A stretch of 64,000 nt of DNA from DAOTVX01 sp034436015 (GTDB taxonomy: Bacteria > Chloroflexota > Anaerolineae > Anaerolineales > Villigracilaceae), in contig DAOTWG010000009.1 in assembly GCA_034436015.1 (NCBI GenBank), forward strand, positions 62,001-126,000, given 5' to 3'. This document shows, one piece after another, positions 47,901 through 57,200 of the stretch (position 1 is the stretch's first letter; every line of letters starts with the position of its first letter). Below the pieces are notes generated by a model. The model was not told where the DNA came from. It did no database searches and saw nothing but the letters and a program-made list of their open reading frames with translations. The position numbers and the translations under genes were made by a program.

Positions 47901-48234
47901 CGCTCACCGGTCCCAGAAAGCCGCCGGCCAGCATCCAGGGCAAGGCAGCAAAAAACAGCAATGCCGCCCCTCGCGGCGCAATCGGCAGGCCCGGCACAGG
48001 CAACGCCGCGCCCGCCGGCAACCGCAAACCAAAAAAGAGATTCGCCAGGAACGCCCCTGCCAAGAAAAGGAAAAACCAGCTGCTGCGCTCACGCAAGGGT
48101 CGTTGATATCCCCGCCAGCGATACGTCACCAACCCCAGAATGCCGCCCATGATCAGCCAGACCACCCAGCCCGCTGCGGAGGGAGGCGGATCTAGATAAG
48201 GCGGGGCCGTAAGGAGCGTCAGAAGGACGGTCAT
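44956..48234 (-). CDS. Large multi-domain sensor histidine kinase
   Basis: 1092 aa from ATG 48234 (MTVLLTLLTAPPYLDPP). Order: seven or eight N-terminal membrane helices (1-240), a further helix, an extracytoplasmic Cache-like domain about 285-525, another helix, HAMP (about 550-610), GAF (about 625-765, FYGALWVAYEQP), PAS (about 780-880, ILASTPEPVLVTDQQNRLL), HisKA with the acceptor His near 870 (SVSHDLRSPLTLIRGY), and HATPase_c (NLVENAIKYTPEGG, GSGLGLAIVRAIA). It combines membrane, extracellular and cytoplasmic sensing. No response regulator adjoins. plsC ends 16 bp upstream. Confidence 0.9.
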   Translation of the reverse strand: MTVLLTLLTAPPYLDPPPSAAGWVVWLIMGGILGLVTYRWRGYQRPLRERSSWFFLFLAGAFLANLFFGLRLPAGAALPVPGLPIAPRGAALLFFAALPWMLAGGFLGPVSALSVAVVGGLTRALWDTHNLFTAFEPAFLAVCFSVAVRQRYRTACYRLLRQPLVAGLSAIPVYLGLFFVGALASVGGSLAARLDYAFTNLPSFVLAESVELILGAACAQVIALALPHGWGVALPLQPSPAERSLQTRFLIGSGALTFLLLLALLVGNWLAAVGAARQMLRQRLETEARANAENVPFFLETGQNLVGQLLTDSRLLTAQGEALQRALSEQIRLAPFFDQLLVVDVNSTLLAVYPPTDRLTLTAEEAAGVPYAFGGAARQVYTIGPSVGGRAGGVTFLATIGDSAGQPQRLLIGRCNLALNPLTAPLIKSLERMAESGGYGILLDEQGRILYHPDPAQLMTVYAGQRGGQALFYDAPAPDGTRSYVYYQPVAGTGWGIVLAAPAQQAQQLALQIAAPLVGTTLALGALAFLALRFGLRAVTASLRNLAREAGRIAQGQLDHPLPPAGVDEVGQLSEAFEQMRVSLRARLGELNQLLRVSQEVASSLELEDAIRPILEALCAHGASMARAIFAPVPGFHEEKPQVFSFGPAGESYAYLDAPILEWVQKQERPILLANLTRTPGLDLPATLPRPAALAAVAVRQENRFYGALWVAYEQPRAFSAEDGRFLSTLAGYAALAATNARLFRSAEVGRQRLAAILASTPEPVLVTDQQNRLLLANPAARQALGLGQAEGQPTERLLNRKELLDLLQTAGGEERSAEVPMPDGKVYFATATSVVANQRLVGRVCVLRDITHFKELDALKSDFVASVSHDLRSPLTLIRGYATMLETVGALNEQQKGYLSKIVQGVESMARLVHNLLDLGRIDAGVGLMIEATPLVEVLDGVIGALKLQASHKRITLGLDVARDLPETLEADRALLQQALYNLVENAIKYTPEGGQVTLRARPKDEGVLFEVQDTGIGIPPADLPRLFERFFRGTSREARKQSGSGLGLAIVRAIAERHGGRVWVESQVGKGSMFSLLIPGRRRSSSSTAK

Positions 48235-48250
48235 GGAGCTTGATTCAATT

Positions 48251-49021
48251 TCAAAGCCATTCAATTGTCTCTTGCGTAGCCTTCGAGAGGTCAGCAAAGA
48301 CGCCGCGGCGCTCGGGGGGGAGGAGAGCCGCCAACTGATACATGGCCTCCACCGTCATTTGCGTCAATTGCCGCCGATCGGCGCGCTCGCCTACCTTGAA
48401 ACGAAACGGTCGGCCAAAGCGCACAGAGATTCCACCCTGACGCCAGCGCCGGCTGAACGGCAGCGCGGGATAGCCGGGCGTGCCGTCAATGGCAGTCGGC
48501 ACGAGCGGCGCGCCGCTGCGAACAGCCAGGTACGCCATGCCGTCCTTGGGATGAAGCAGACTTGGCCGCCGCGTCCCTTCGGGCGCAATCCAGAGAATCT
48601 CGCCAGCCTGCAATACAGCCAAGCAGGCGCGCAACGCCTGGCGGTCCACTTCACCGCGTCGCACCGGAATCACGTTCCACAAGCGAGGAAACAGGCCGAT
48701 CACCGGGTAATGAAACGCCTCGATCTTCGCTAACGGCACAATGTTGCGCGGGAGAACGTGAATCACGATCACCGGGTCGATCATGGCCAGATGGTTGCTA
48801 TACAGAATCGCAGGCCCGCTGGAAGGAACGTATTCCTGTCCCTCGACGTGCTTGATGCGCACCATCAAACCGGCAGCAATGCGGATCGCGGCGCGCAGAA
48901 TGCGGCGTATCGGCTCATAGCGCGCATGGACATAGGAAGAGACGCTCGTCGCCACTCTCCCCCTTATGGCCGCGATTCGCCCTGTGTGTTCTTGCTTCTC
49001 CTCGTCCGTCGTCATCGGCAT
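48251..49021 (-). CDS. plsC: 1-acyl-sn-glycerol-3-phosphate acyltransferase family protein
   Basis: 256 aa. Makes phosphatidic acid from lysophosphatidic acid at the membrane. HX4D motif NHLAMID (His77, Asp82), VIPVRRGEVDR block II/III, APEGTRR and PLVPTAI. Starts at 49021 or, equally well, ATG 49015; either way it overlaps or touches the cmk stop, so the two are coupled. The cmk-plsC pair is common in bacteria. Confidence 0.92.
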   Translation of the reverse strand: MPMTTDEEKQEHTGRIAAIRGRVATSVSSYVHARYEPIRRILRAAIRIAAGLMVRIKHVEGQEYVPSSGPAILYSNHLAMIDPVIVIHVLPRNIVPLAKIEAFHYPVIGLFPRLWNVIPVRRGEVDRQALRACLAVLQAGEILWIAPEGTRRPSLLHPKDGMAYLAVRSGAPLVPTAIDGTPGYPALPFSRRWRQGGISVRFGRPFRFKVGERADRRQLTQMTVEAMYQLAALLPPERRGVFADLSKATQETIEWL

Positions 49022-49686
49022 AGCTCCAAGACCCGTTGAAACACTTCCTCCGCGTTCAGACCATCGGAGACGATAATCACTGCGTCTTCCGCCGGCCGAA
49101 GCGGAGCGACGGCGCGCGTGGAATCGATCCGGTCGCGCTCGCGAACGTTGGCCAAAATGTCCTCATACGCCGCTTGACCGCCCAATTCTAGGATTTCTTT
49201 ATAGCGTCTGCGGGCGCGTTCTTCCGGCGAGGCATCCAGATAAATTTTCAGGTCGGCTTCCGGCAAGACGACCGTGCCCACATCGCGTCCGACCATGACA
49301 ACCCGTCCACGCAGACCAATGCGGCGTTGTTGCGCGGTCAGCGCGCAGCGCACGCCGGGATAAGCCGAAACGGGCGAGACGTTAGCGTCCACCTCATGAC
49401 GACGCGTGTCCCAGGTCACATCTACGCCATCGGCGAGCACATCGCAGGCGCGGCCATCCGCCTGCGACGGCGGACGAACATCGATGATCGTATGCTCGGC
49501 GATCGCCGTCACAGCAACCTCATCGTCAATCGGGACGCCGCGCGCCAGCGCCAGCCAGGTTACCGCGCGATACATCACGCCCGTATCGAAAAAGAGGTAC
49601 CCCAGTGCTTCCGACAGGCGTTTGCCCAACGTTGTCTTGCCCGAAGCAGCCGGGCCATCAATCGCGATAATGCTCGGCGTTGCCAT
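49012..49686 (-). CDS. cmk: Cytidylate kinase
   Basis: 224 aa; phosphorylates CMP/dCMP. P-loop GPAASGKTT (11-19), LFFDTGVMYRAVTWLAL, CMP-binding region, GRDVGTVVLPEADLKIYLDA and the lid ASPEERARRR. Full length. It overlaps the upstream GT39-like gene by 29 bp and the plsC start by 4-10 bp, forming a tight operon. Confidence 0.95.
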   Translation of the reverse strand: MATPSIIAIDGPAASGKTTLGKRLSEALGYLFFDTGVMYRAVTWLALARGVPIDDEVAVTAIAEHTIIDVRPPSQADGRACDVLADGVDVTWDTRRHEVDANVSPVSAYPGVRCALTAQQRRIGLRGRVVMVGRDVGTVVLPEADLKIYLDASPEERARRRYKEILELGGQAAYEDILANVRERDRIDSTRAVAPLRPAEDAVIIVSDGLNAEEVFQRVLELCR

Positions 49687-51388
49687 TCTCTTGCTCCATA
49701 AACGTTAAATCTGGACGCACCCACAAGATGATGGTTTCACTCTCTTGCGGCATCGTGCGAAACAATCCCCAGCGCAGCCAGTCGAGAACTGAGGCAACCT
49801 CCCAGCGAGGCGTCTGCCGCCAAAGGAAATCCTGGCCGCGATAGCCATCTTCCTGCGGCGCAAGGGACGCTTCCGGCGTAAGAATCGCGTCTATCCGATC
49901 GCCGACGTTGACCGCTTGGAGGACTTCTACTTCGTAATCGCGCAACAGCCATCGCAACGCGGCCGAATCCAGCTCGGCGATGCGTAGCGACAGTCTGGCA
50001 GCATGCCCCCTGCTCCAGTTCGAAACCTGAGCGATCGTGAGACGCAACAGATCAGCCTGCGCGATGGTCGGCGATGGCTGCCAGAGCGAGACGGTTGGCG
50101 GGTGACGCAGGCCGGTCGCACTTGTTCCCGCGCCAAGCGCAGCAAGGTACAGCGCCGCCAAAAGCCCCCACAGGCCACCGCGCTGCGCCGTCCGGCCATC
50201 CCAGCCAAACCCAACCATCACCAGAGTCACGATCAGGAAAACCAGGACGCCTATCGCCATTGGCAAAGCAGGCTGTTGGAACAAACCACCGTCCACCCAA
50301 CCGCTCACGGTCATAGGGGCCAACAGGAACCAGGTTAACATCAAGAACATTAGGGTAACGACAGCCACAAGCAGCACAGCACGCCTGTCTACATCCTCCC
50401 AACGCAAATGGCGATCTATTTCCGGCGCCGCCAAAATCCAAAGCGGCACGATCGTCCAGAGCAGGTCGCCGACCTGCCGACCGGGGTAAAGCAAGGTCAG
50501 CGCGAAAGCAATGAGCGCCCAGAGAGCCAAAGAGATGGTCCCCTGGTCTTTCCTGACGAAACCGCGCACAGCCGCGATCAAGCCAAAGAGCAGCGGCAAG
50601 GCCTCGTCAGCGAGCAACGCCAGCACCGGCTGCCAGGCTGACACGTCGGAAGGCGTCCACCAGCCGCGCAAGAACTCCGGAAGCGCGCCTGCGGCAGCTC
50701 CCAACGCGTGCGGGAAGAAACCGAACGACGTTCCTAGAAACAAGAGCACTCCTAACGTCCAGGGCCAGGCCGCGCGCAAAGACAACCGAGGCGGAACGAA
50801 ACGCCCGCGCGGCGCGTCCTCGGCTTCTGCCGCGCCCGACGCCGCCCGGAACCGCCAGACGTACACCAGGCCCGCCGCCATCAGAGTCAACGCGCCGAAC
50901 CAGACCGATGGTCCAGCAAGAAGCGCCAACCCCGCGCAAGCCCCTCCCAAAGCATAACGCCGCTGACGCCAAAGCGCCACCGTCAACGTCAGGAACGTTA
51001 CCGCCAGCATCGGCCCACCTGCCAAACGCGAAAGGGCCCATAGAGCAGGATCCATGGTCAAGCCGAGGGTCAGAATCAACGCCGCCCGATCCCCAATCTG
51101 GCCCCGTAACAACCAGGGGACGAGCAGGAGTAGCACGCCGACTAGAGCCGGCCAGAAACGAGCCGCGAAATTGCTCGCCCCAAAGACGAAGAACAACAAA
51201 GCTGCCGGCACATGGTAGGCTGTCTGCGAGCCGAGCAACGGACGCTCACCGCGCGCCAGCCCCAGTGCCTGCAACGCCCAGGTCGCCTCGTAATCCGAGA
51301 GTGGGACGTCCCCCAAGCGGAACAGGCGCAGGAAAAACGCCAGCACTAGAATGGAAACATAGAAAAGCACAAAACGACGCGAGAACAT
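49658..51388 (-). CDS. GT39-like polytopic membrane glycosyltransferase
   Basis: 576 aa, about twelve membrane helices. The first extracytoplasmic loop has PLSDYEATWALQALGLARGE, in the place of the acidic catalytic motif of PMT/ArnT (GT-C) enzymes. A C-terminal soluble part of about 150 residues. Such enzymes move sugars from polyprenyl-phosphate donors on the outer face of the membrane; substrate unknown. AGAGG before the ATG overlaps the stop of the short ORF upstream. Related in kind to the 59161-61320 protein. Confidence 0.8.
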   Translation of the reverse strand: MFSRRFVLFYVSILVLAFFLRLFRLGDVPLSDYEATWALQALGLARGERPLLGSQTAYHVPAALLFFVFGASNFAARFWPALVGVLLLLVPWLLRGQIGDRAALILTLGLTMDPALWALSRLAGGPMLAVTFLTLTVALWRQRRYALGGACAGLALLAGPSVWFGALTLMAAGLVYVWRFRAASGAAEAEDAPRGRFVPPRLSLRAAWPWTLGVLLFLGTSFGFFPHALGAAAGALPEFLRGWWTPSDVSAWQPVLALLADEALPLLFGLIAAVRGFVRKDQGTISLALWALIAFALTLLYPGRQVGDLLWTIVPLWILAAPEIDRHLRWEDVDRRAVLLVAVVTLMFLMLTWFLLAPMTVSGWVDGGLFQQPALPMAIGVLVFLIVTLVMVGFGWDGRTAQRGGLWGLLAALYLAALGAGTSATGLRHPPTVSLWQPSPTIAQADLLRLTIAQVSNWSRGHAARLSLRIAELDSAALRWLLRDYEVEVLQAVNVGDRIDAILTPEASLAPQEDGYRGQDFLWRQTPRWEVASVLDWLRWGLFRTMPQESETIILWVRPDLTFMEQENGNAEHYRD

Positions 51389-51403
51389 GATTTTCCGCTA
51401 CCT

Positions 51404-51514
51404 CTAATATTCCCGAATTCGCCGGCGCGGAACGCGCTCGCGAATAAGCGCAGGCGTCTTGCCGGCTATCCACGCAGCTTCCTCCATTGTGACGAGTTTG
51501 GGGTTCGTCACCAT
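51404..51514 (-). CDS. Possible 36-aa small protein, helix-turn-helix-like
   Basis: ATG 51514, TAG 51404; too short for usual gene finders. Begins MVTNPKLVTMEEAAWIAGKT and ends Arg-rich. TMEEAAxIAGKTPAxIRE recalls the helix-turn-helix of excisionase/MerR-type proteins; a remnant of a larger protein is the alternative. TATAAT (51547-51542) stands 27 bp upstream. It ends 15 bp before the GT39-like gene, whose ribosome site overlaps its stop. No clear Shine-Dalgarno of its own. A perfect GTGACGA/TCGTCAC hairpin covers its 5' codons. Confidence 0.4.
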   Translation of the reverse strand: MVTNPKLVTMEEAAWIAGKTPALIRERVPRRRIREY

Positions 51515-51563
51515 TGCTACGACTATCAAACCCTATCCCCCATTATAACAAAGAGGTGCGGCG

Positions 51564-54191
51564 TCACGGCACCTCATAGATGACAGCCTCCCCCTGACGA
51601 AAAACAGGGGTAAGCCTGCGCTGGAACTTGCTCTCATTCACCTTGTACGCCGCACGCTCGACGGGGCCAATGCAAATATAGCGGATGTTGTACTTGCGGA
51701 TGATCGCTAGCGCCTCCTCCCACAAACCGGTCTCGTACAGGGTGCGCACATCGTAGAAACGCTGGTCCTTATCCAAAAAAGTGTCGCCACGCCATTGCTC
51801 CTCATGTCCAACCCAACCTAAGGCGGTCGGGAGGCCCGTGTAAGCCGAGAGTCGGGCGTAAGAGTCTTGATATGAACCACCGACTGCCTCAACCAGTACG
51901 CCATCGGGGGCCGTACGCAGCCAGCGAATCATGGCGGCGACACCCGGATCCGCCCACTCCAGATAGAGTCCGCCATCCAACGTCCAAGTATATCGCAACG
52001 GTCGCCAGTCACCGCTCGAACGAGCCGTTCGCCACGCCTCGCGGAAATGACGCCACTGGAAATTAGCCGTTTTCGTCGGAAAAGCCAAGGCAGGATATAC
52101 CAACGCCATGAGCATCAGAATAGCCCATGCTGTGCTGTACAACCCTTTCCAGAATCCGCGCAGAGAGGTCAGCACCTCCGCCGAGCCAAAGGCTGCCGCC
52201 ATGCTCCAAAGCATCCAGGCCTGGAAATAAAATTTGAAAACGGTGTTCATGCGATTGCCGAATACATCGCGCAGATAGAAGAACTCCACCCCCAGCACCA
52301 GCAACCCGCCAATCAGCGCCAGGAGCAGGACAAACGGGCGAGGAGAGGATAACAAAGGCGGCACAGGAGCGCGTGTCTCTTCAGAAGACGCGCGCGAGAG
52401 AATACCAGTATCCTCTTTCTCCTCCCGCTCCTTCGCCCGGGGCGGCAAGAGCAGGGCAAACACAAAAAACAGGAAAAGGGTCAGCGTCAACCAGCCACCA
52501 AACGCCTCCAGCCGGCGAAAGGTAGCCGCCAGGAAGAGCTGCCTCACTGTAGCAAGCCCCTGCTCTTGCAGGAAAGCCTGCCCCATAGAAGGAAGCAGTC
52601 GAGCAATCACCAGACCCAGCAACCAGGAAAGGCCCCAAAGCAAGACAACCAGCATAAAGGCAAGCCCAAGCGCTTCTCCCCAGCGGACTGTGCGCTTCTC
52701 TCGCCGCCCCAGGTAAATGAAGTAAGCAAAGAGCGGTAAAAAGAGCGAGGCAAACATGAGCCAGAGTTGCGCGCCCCTCGTCGGGTAAATCAGGTTCGGT
52801 AAAAGGCCACCCAGTTGCGAGGAGAATCCCACATAGAAAGGCAAGTACAAGAGGATGGCCGCCAGGAGAAGAGGGAAGGCTAGAATCAGCGTTTCTTCCA
52901 GGCGTTTCCATGCCCATCCGGCCTCGTTCACACGTCGCAGCGCGAATGCCCCAAGCGTCAAGGCAGCATAAGGCAAGATATCCCACGTATTCAGGAAAGA
53001 AAGGCTGCCTAGAATGAGCGATAGAACGACCAAGCCTTCCCAGGCAAGCGGTATCGGTACGTCCAGGAGAGTCGTCCGCCCCCGCCAGCCACCCAAAAAC
53101 AGGTTCAAGGCCAGGCCGATGGCCAACAGGGCAAATGGCATGGCGAGTACATGTGGGTGCAGGTCGGCGAGGACGAAGGAGAAAGCAGGGAATTCATTAA
53201 TGACCTCTTTGAAGTTCCCGGCCAGGTCGTAGTCCGTCACGACGCGCGAGGCGCGCCACCACCACAGGTAGCGTTGGGGAATCCAGCCCAGGGGTCGAAC
53301 AGGCGGTTCGCTCAACTCTTTGAGGCCCAACCAGGGCCAGAACCAGGAAGTCGCGCGGCCATCCGGCTCAAAACGCCAGAAGACGCCGCGCCGATGCAAG
53401 ACCTCAAGAAAACCCTCTAGATTGGAGACAAAGAGCAGGAACAAGGGGCCAAGTAAGGAGAGCCAAAAGAGCGCATGCGGACGTCCTTGTATGCCTTGCG
53501 CGCGCGCTTTCTCTCCCACTCCGTCCCTTGCCACGGAGAGCAAGTTATAGACCACGCCGCTTGCGCCAAGTGCGCTCAAGGCAAAGACGAGAACGGTCAT
53601 CAAGTTGTGTGCCACGGCGCCTGTAACGCCGCTCACCTTGGCGAACATCGCGGCCATGACATAACCAAAGTAATAGTATGAAATTGCATAGCCGGAAAGC
53701 CAAGGATCGCGCGGCGGGAAAGTCGGTGAGCGCAAGATGCCGTTGATAAACGCCAACTCCATCGGCTTTTCGGTGCCTACTAATGCCGGATCGGAGGCGC
53801 GCACTATTGCCATAAAAGCAAATGCGAGGAAAAAAAGCAATTCAAAAGCGAGCGCCAAGCGAGCATTCGTCCGCAACCAGGCAAACCACGATTGCTCCCT
53901 ATTCGCGTGCGCCTCAGACGCGCCGAATCGCGCCCTGCCCTCGACTGTCCAGAACGCCCAGCCAGAAAGCGCCAGGACGATCAGCAACGCCAAAACAAGA
54001 CCACCGGCGTCATTTTGCACGATTCCCAGCGATGCCAAGATCCAGAACAGGTAGGCCCACAGGAGCAGCCCCAATGTGCGCGCCAGGGTATAGCCACGAT
54101 CGGGCAAAGCAGAGAAAAGGCGATACGCCAGCGGCAACACAAGCCAGCCGAGGAAGGTGATCGTGAGGTACCAGGAGAGGAAGGGGAGCAT
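51564..54191 (-). CDS. DUF2298 (Chlor_Arch_YYY) membrane protein
   Basis: 875 aa, some fifteen or more membrane helices. Starts at ATG 54191 (MLPFLSWYLTITFLG), 13 bp after the upstream stop. The family's name motif is at 172-174 in ISYYYFGYVMAA, after EKPMELAFINGILRSPTFPP. C-terminal soluble part with LDGGLYLEW and RYICIGPVERAAY. The family is confined mostly to Chloroflexota and some archaea and is thought to be a GT-C-like glycosyltransferase; no reaction is proven. The upstream gene's C-terminal half is its paralogue. Confidence 0.88.
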   Translation of the reverse strand: MLPFLSWYLTITFLGWLVLPLAYRLFSALPDRGYTLARTLGLLLWAYLFWILASLGIVQNDAGGLVLALLIVLALSGWAFWTVEGRARFGASEAHANREQSWFAWLRTNARLALAFELLFFLAFAFMAIVRASDPALVGTEKPMELAFINGILRSPTFPPRDPWLSGYAISYYYFGYVMAAMFAKVSGVTGAVAHNLMTVLVFALSALGASGVVYNLLSVARDGVGEKARAQGIQGRPHALFWLSLLGPLFLLFVSNLEGFLEVLHRRGVFWRFEPDGRATSWFWPWLGLKELSEPPVRPLGWIPQRYLWWWRASRVVTDYDLAGNFKEVINEFPAFSFVLADLHPHVLAMPFALLAIGLALNLFLGGWRGRTTLLDVPIPLAWEGLVVLSLILGSLSFLNTWDILPYAALTLGAFALRRVNEAGWAWKRLEETLILAFPLLLAAILLYLPFYVGFSSQLGGLLPNLIYPTRGAQLWLMFASLFLPLFAYFIYLGRREKRTVRWGEALGLAFMLVVLLWGLSWLLGLVIARLLPSMGQAFLQEQGLATVRQLFLAATFRRLEAFGGWLTLTLFLFFVFALLLPPRAKEREEKEDTGILSRASSEETRAPVPPLLSSPRPFVLLLALIGGLLVLGVEFFYLRDVFGNRMNTVFKFYFQAWMLWSMAAAFGSAEVLTSLRGFWKGLYSTAWAILMLMALVYPALAFPTKTANFQWRHFREAWRTARSSGDWRPLRYTWTLDGGLYLEWADPGVAAMIRWLRTAPDGVLVEAVGGSYQDSYARLSAYTGLPTALGWVGHEEQWRGDTFLDKDQRFYDVRTLYETGLWEEALAIIRKYNIRYICIGPVERAAYKVNESKFQRRLTPVFRQGEAVIYEVP

Positions 54192-54204
54192 ACTGAGAAA
54201 CCAA

Positions 54205-57200
54205 TCAGGGTATAACTTCGTAGATAACCGTCTCGCCGTCGCGATAGACCTCGCGCCAATAGACGCCATTGTACGCTTCAAACTTGGTCAGGCCCTCGCC
54301 GGCATGTTTGGCGCGCTCCAGTTGGCCAACAAGGATATACCGCGCGCGATACTTCTGCAGAAAATCAAGCGCCTGTTGGACATCGGTTGTGGCATAGAAA
54401 TGATTGACCTCACCGCCGCGCGCGATAACCTCCTGCGAGTACATGCGCTGCTGCAACTGATGCCACTCCCAGCCTACCACATTCGGCAGACCCGTATAAA
54501 TCGAAAAACGCGAGAACCAGGCGTACTGAATGCCGGCCGGCGCGGCCTCGATAATCACCGGCGAACCCTGGACATTGTCCTGCAACCAGCGGATGGCGCG
54601 ATAGTCTTGGCTCAAGTCCATCCGAACGCCATACTCATCCCTCTCGACGTACTGCATGTAATGCATGGCGTCCAACGTACGCGGCGCTTCCGGGTTCCAG
54701 CGAAACCTGATGCGATCCACGCTGCCAACCGGCAGATAGAGAACGGCGCAGAGGAAAAGCACAGTGAAGACCGCCGCCCAGCCCACGCTCCACGAGAACC
54801 TCCAACGCGGGATTCCGTCCATCATCAGCCAGAGGAACGCCGCCGCCGCGCTCAGCGACAACATAACCCATGCCTGCAAGTAGAATTTGAAGAGCGTGTT
54901 CATGCGTCCGATATCACCCTGCAAAACAAACAATTCCACCGCAAGTGTGATGGCCAGCGCCGTCCCAATCAAGAACAAGACCGCGCGTTTTGTGCAGGGC
55001 ACGCCAGGACGCACAAGCAACACGCCCGCCCAGACCATAAGAGGCAGCGCCATCCAAGCAATCCAGACCTTCATCACGAGCAGAGTCGCGATCGCTACGA
55101 GCAAGGCCAACACGGCCATCCGAATCAAAGAACGATAGGGGTACAATTTCCGCAGTGCAGAAAGCGGCGTCTGCGCCATCCACTGACGCGTCTCCCAGGC
55201 CAACCAGGAAACAACGACGAACAAGAAGAGGCCCCAATGTGTAAAGTATTCCGAAGTGCGAGTCGTGTACTCGCTCCACCGGTTGAGCGAGGTATAGGCC
55301 TGACCAAACCAGTGATGGAAAGGCTGATAGAAAAGAACGGCAAGAGCGGCCAGAGCCGCCGCGCCCAGAACGGCGATACCAAGGCGCGCCAGCCATACCG
55401 GCAAAGCAACAGGAAACGTTTGCTCCTTCAGCCCGCGCCAGAGACTCCAGCCCATCGCCAGGCATCCCAGGGCCAGATAAGGATAGAAATCCCAGGTGTT
55501 AGTGGGCTTCAGGACGCCGATCGTCAGCGCGCCAAACGGCAAGACCAGATACCAGGAACGTCGCAAGCAGTCTCGATCCTGAAACGCCAGCATGGTCGAA
55601 AGAGCCCAGGCCAGCGCCAAGACGGTCAGCGGCAACGACATCATATGAGCGTGCAAGTCACTATGAATAAACGTAAAGAGCGGGAATTCCGTAATGCCAT
55701 GCGTCTCGGTGGTCGAAATGACGCGACTCGGCGTATAGTACCACTCGCCACCGCCAAAGCCGAGAGAAGCCCCACTCAGGGCTTTCACCAAACCTCTCGC
55801 CACCCAGAAAACTCGCTGGAACAGATCACCCTGCGGGGCATGCAAGGAGGGATTCAGCGCGCAGTTATGCTGGTCAGCCGCGCCTGCTCCCAAGCACATC
55901 ACGCCGCGCAGGAACATCCGTCCCAGACCCAGATTACCGACCAACAGCAACGCGGTCATGGCGAGAAGGCCTCCATAGAGCGCGCGCCGACTCGGCAAGC
56001 TACCCCACGTCCATCTCTCCTCCGCCTGCTTGCCAGCCAGATTCCAGCCCACGGCGAACGCTCCCAACGCCAAGCAGGCGAACAAAGTAGGCAAGATGAA
56101 GTTGAAGGCAATCGAAGGGACAATCCCAAGAAATTTAACCGGCGTGCCGACAATAACGTAGCCGTAGTAGTAATAGTTGATATAACCACCAGCGTACCAG
56201 GGATCGTAAGGCGGAAACGTCGTGCTCCGCAAAATCGCATTGAAGTAAGCGAACTCCATAGGCCGTTCGCCGCCATGCGCCGGATCCCACAGGTCGGGAT
56301 TGCCCAACCGAATCAGCAAATCCAGCAGGAAGAAGCCCAAGAACAGGGCCTCGACCAGCAAGAAGTAGCGCCAGCGTTCGCGCCACTCCCGCTTGAGCTC
56401 GGCGCGTTGAGTGTATCCCATGCCCAGACCCCAGGAAACCAGGAGAAGCAACATCAGACCGATCGTCAACCGGCTATAAGGGACGCCGAACGAGCCGGCC
56501 ATCCAGGCCAACCAAGCCCAGAGGAGCAGACCGGCCGTGCGCGCCAGCGGGTACCCGCCATCGCGCAATCCCGGCAGGGCGCGGCGCAGGATGGGATAAG
56601 TCGCCAAACCAACCACGAAGATGAGCAGATACCAGAGCGCCAGCCCTAGAACAGGGTAACGATTCGGCAGCCAGGCGTAGTTAAACAGCTCCGACCAGGT
56701 CCCGCCCGCTTGCTGCACTTCTAACCTTTCCGGCGGCAGGAGCAGAGACTTCGGCGGACGGTAACGGTTGAACTCCTTGGGCAAAATACGCATCGCCCGG
56801 CTCAAATCCACCGAGGAGAGCGCCGCCTGCACCTGCGCTGGATCGTAATCGGGTCGCTTTTGGAAAATCAACACCTTCGGATGATCGTAGAACGTAAACG
56901 CCTCTTCAGCAGATTGGTCGTTGATGACCAACGAACCCAGACGCGGGTAGTTCTCGAAGGTTGCAACCAAATCGAAGCCGAGCCGGCCCTTGAACATCCC
57001 CACTTTGGCCACTCGATAACACCAGATGATATCTTTTTCCGGCGGGCAGCCGATGAGCTCACGATAGTACACTGTTGTGAGCGGGTAACGCTCTGGCAAA
57101 CGGGTGATTTGCGCGTACTGATGGTTTGTCGGGATGAGAATGAAATCCGATTGATTGAGCGTTTCGAGGAAACGCGCCAATTTATCGGCGTTATCGTCCC

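Noticed and set aside
54157..56649. 830-codon ORF on the plus strand
   Set aside because: It is fully antisense to the GT39-DUF2298 fusion and its translation is low-complexity Gln/Arg/His-rich, with no domain. Long antisense frames are common opposite GC-rich membrane-protein genes.
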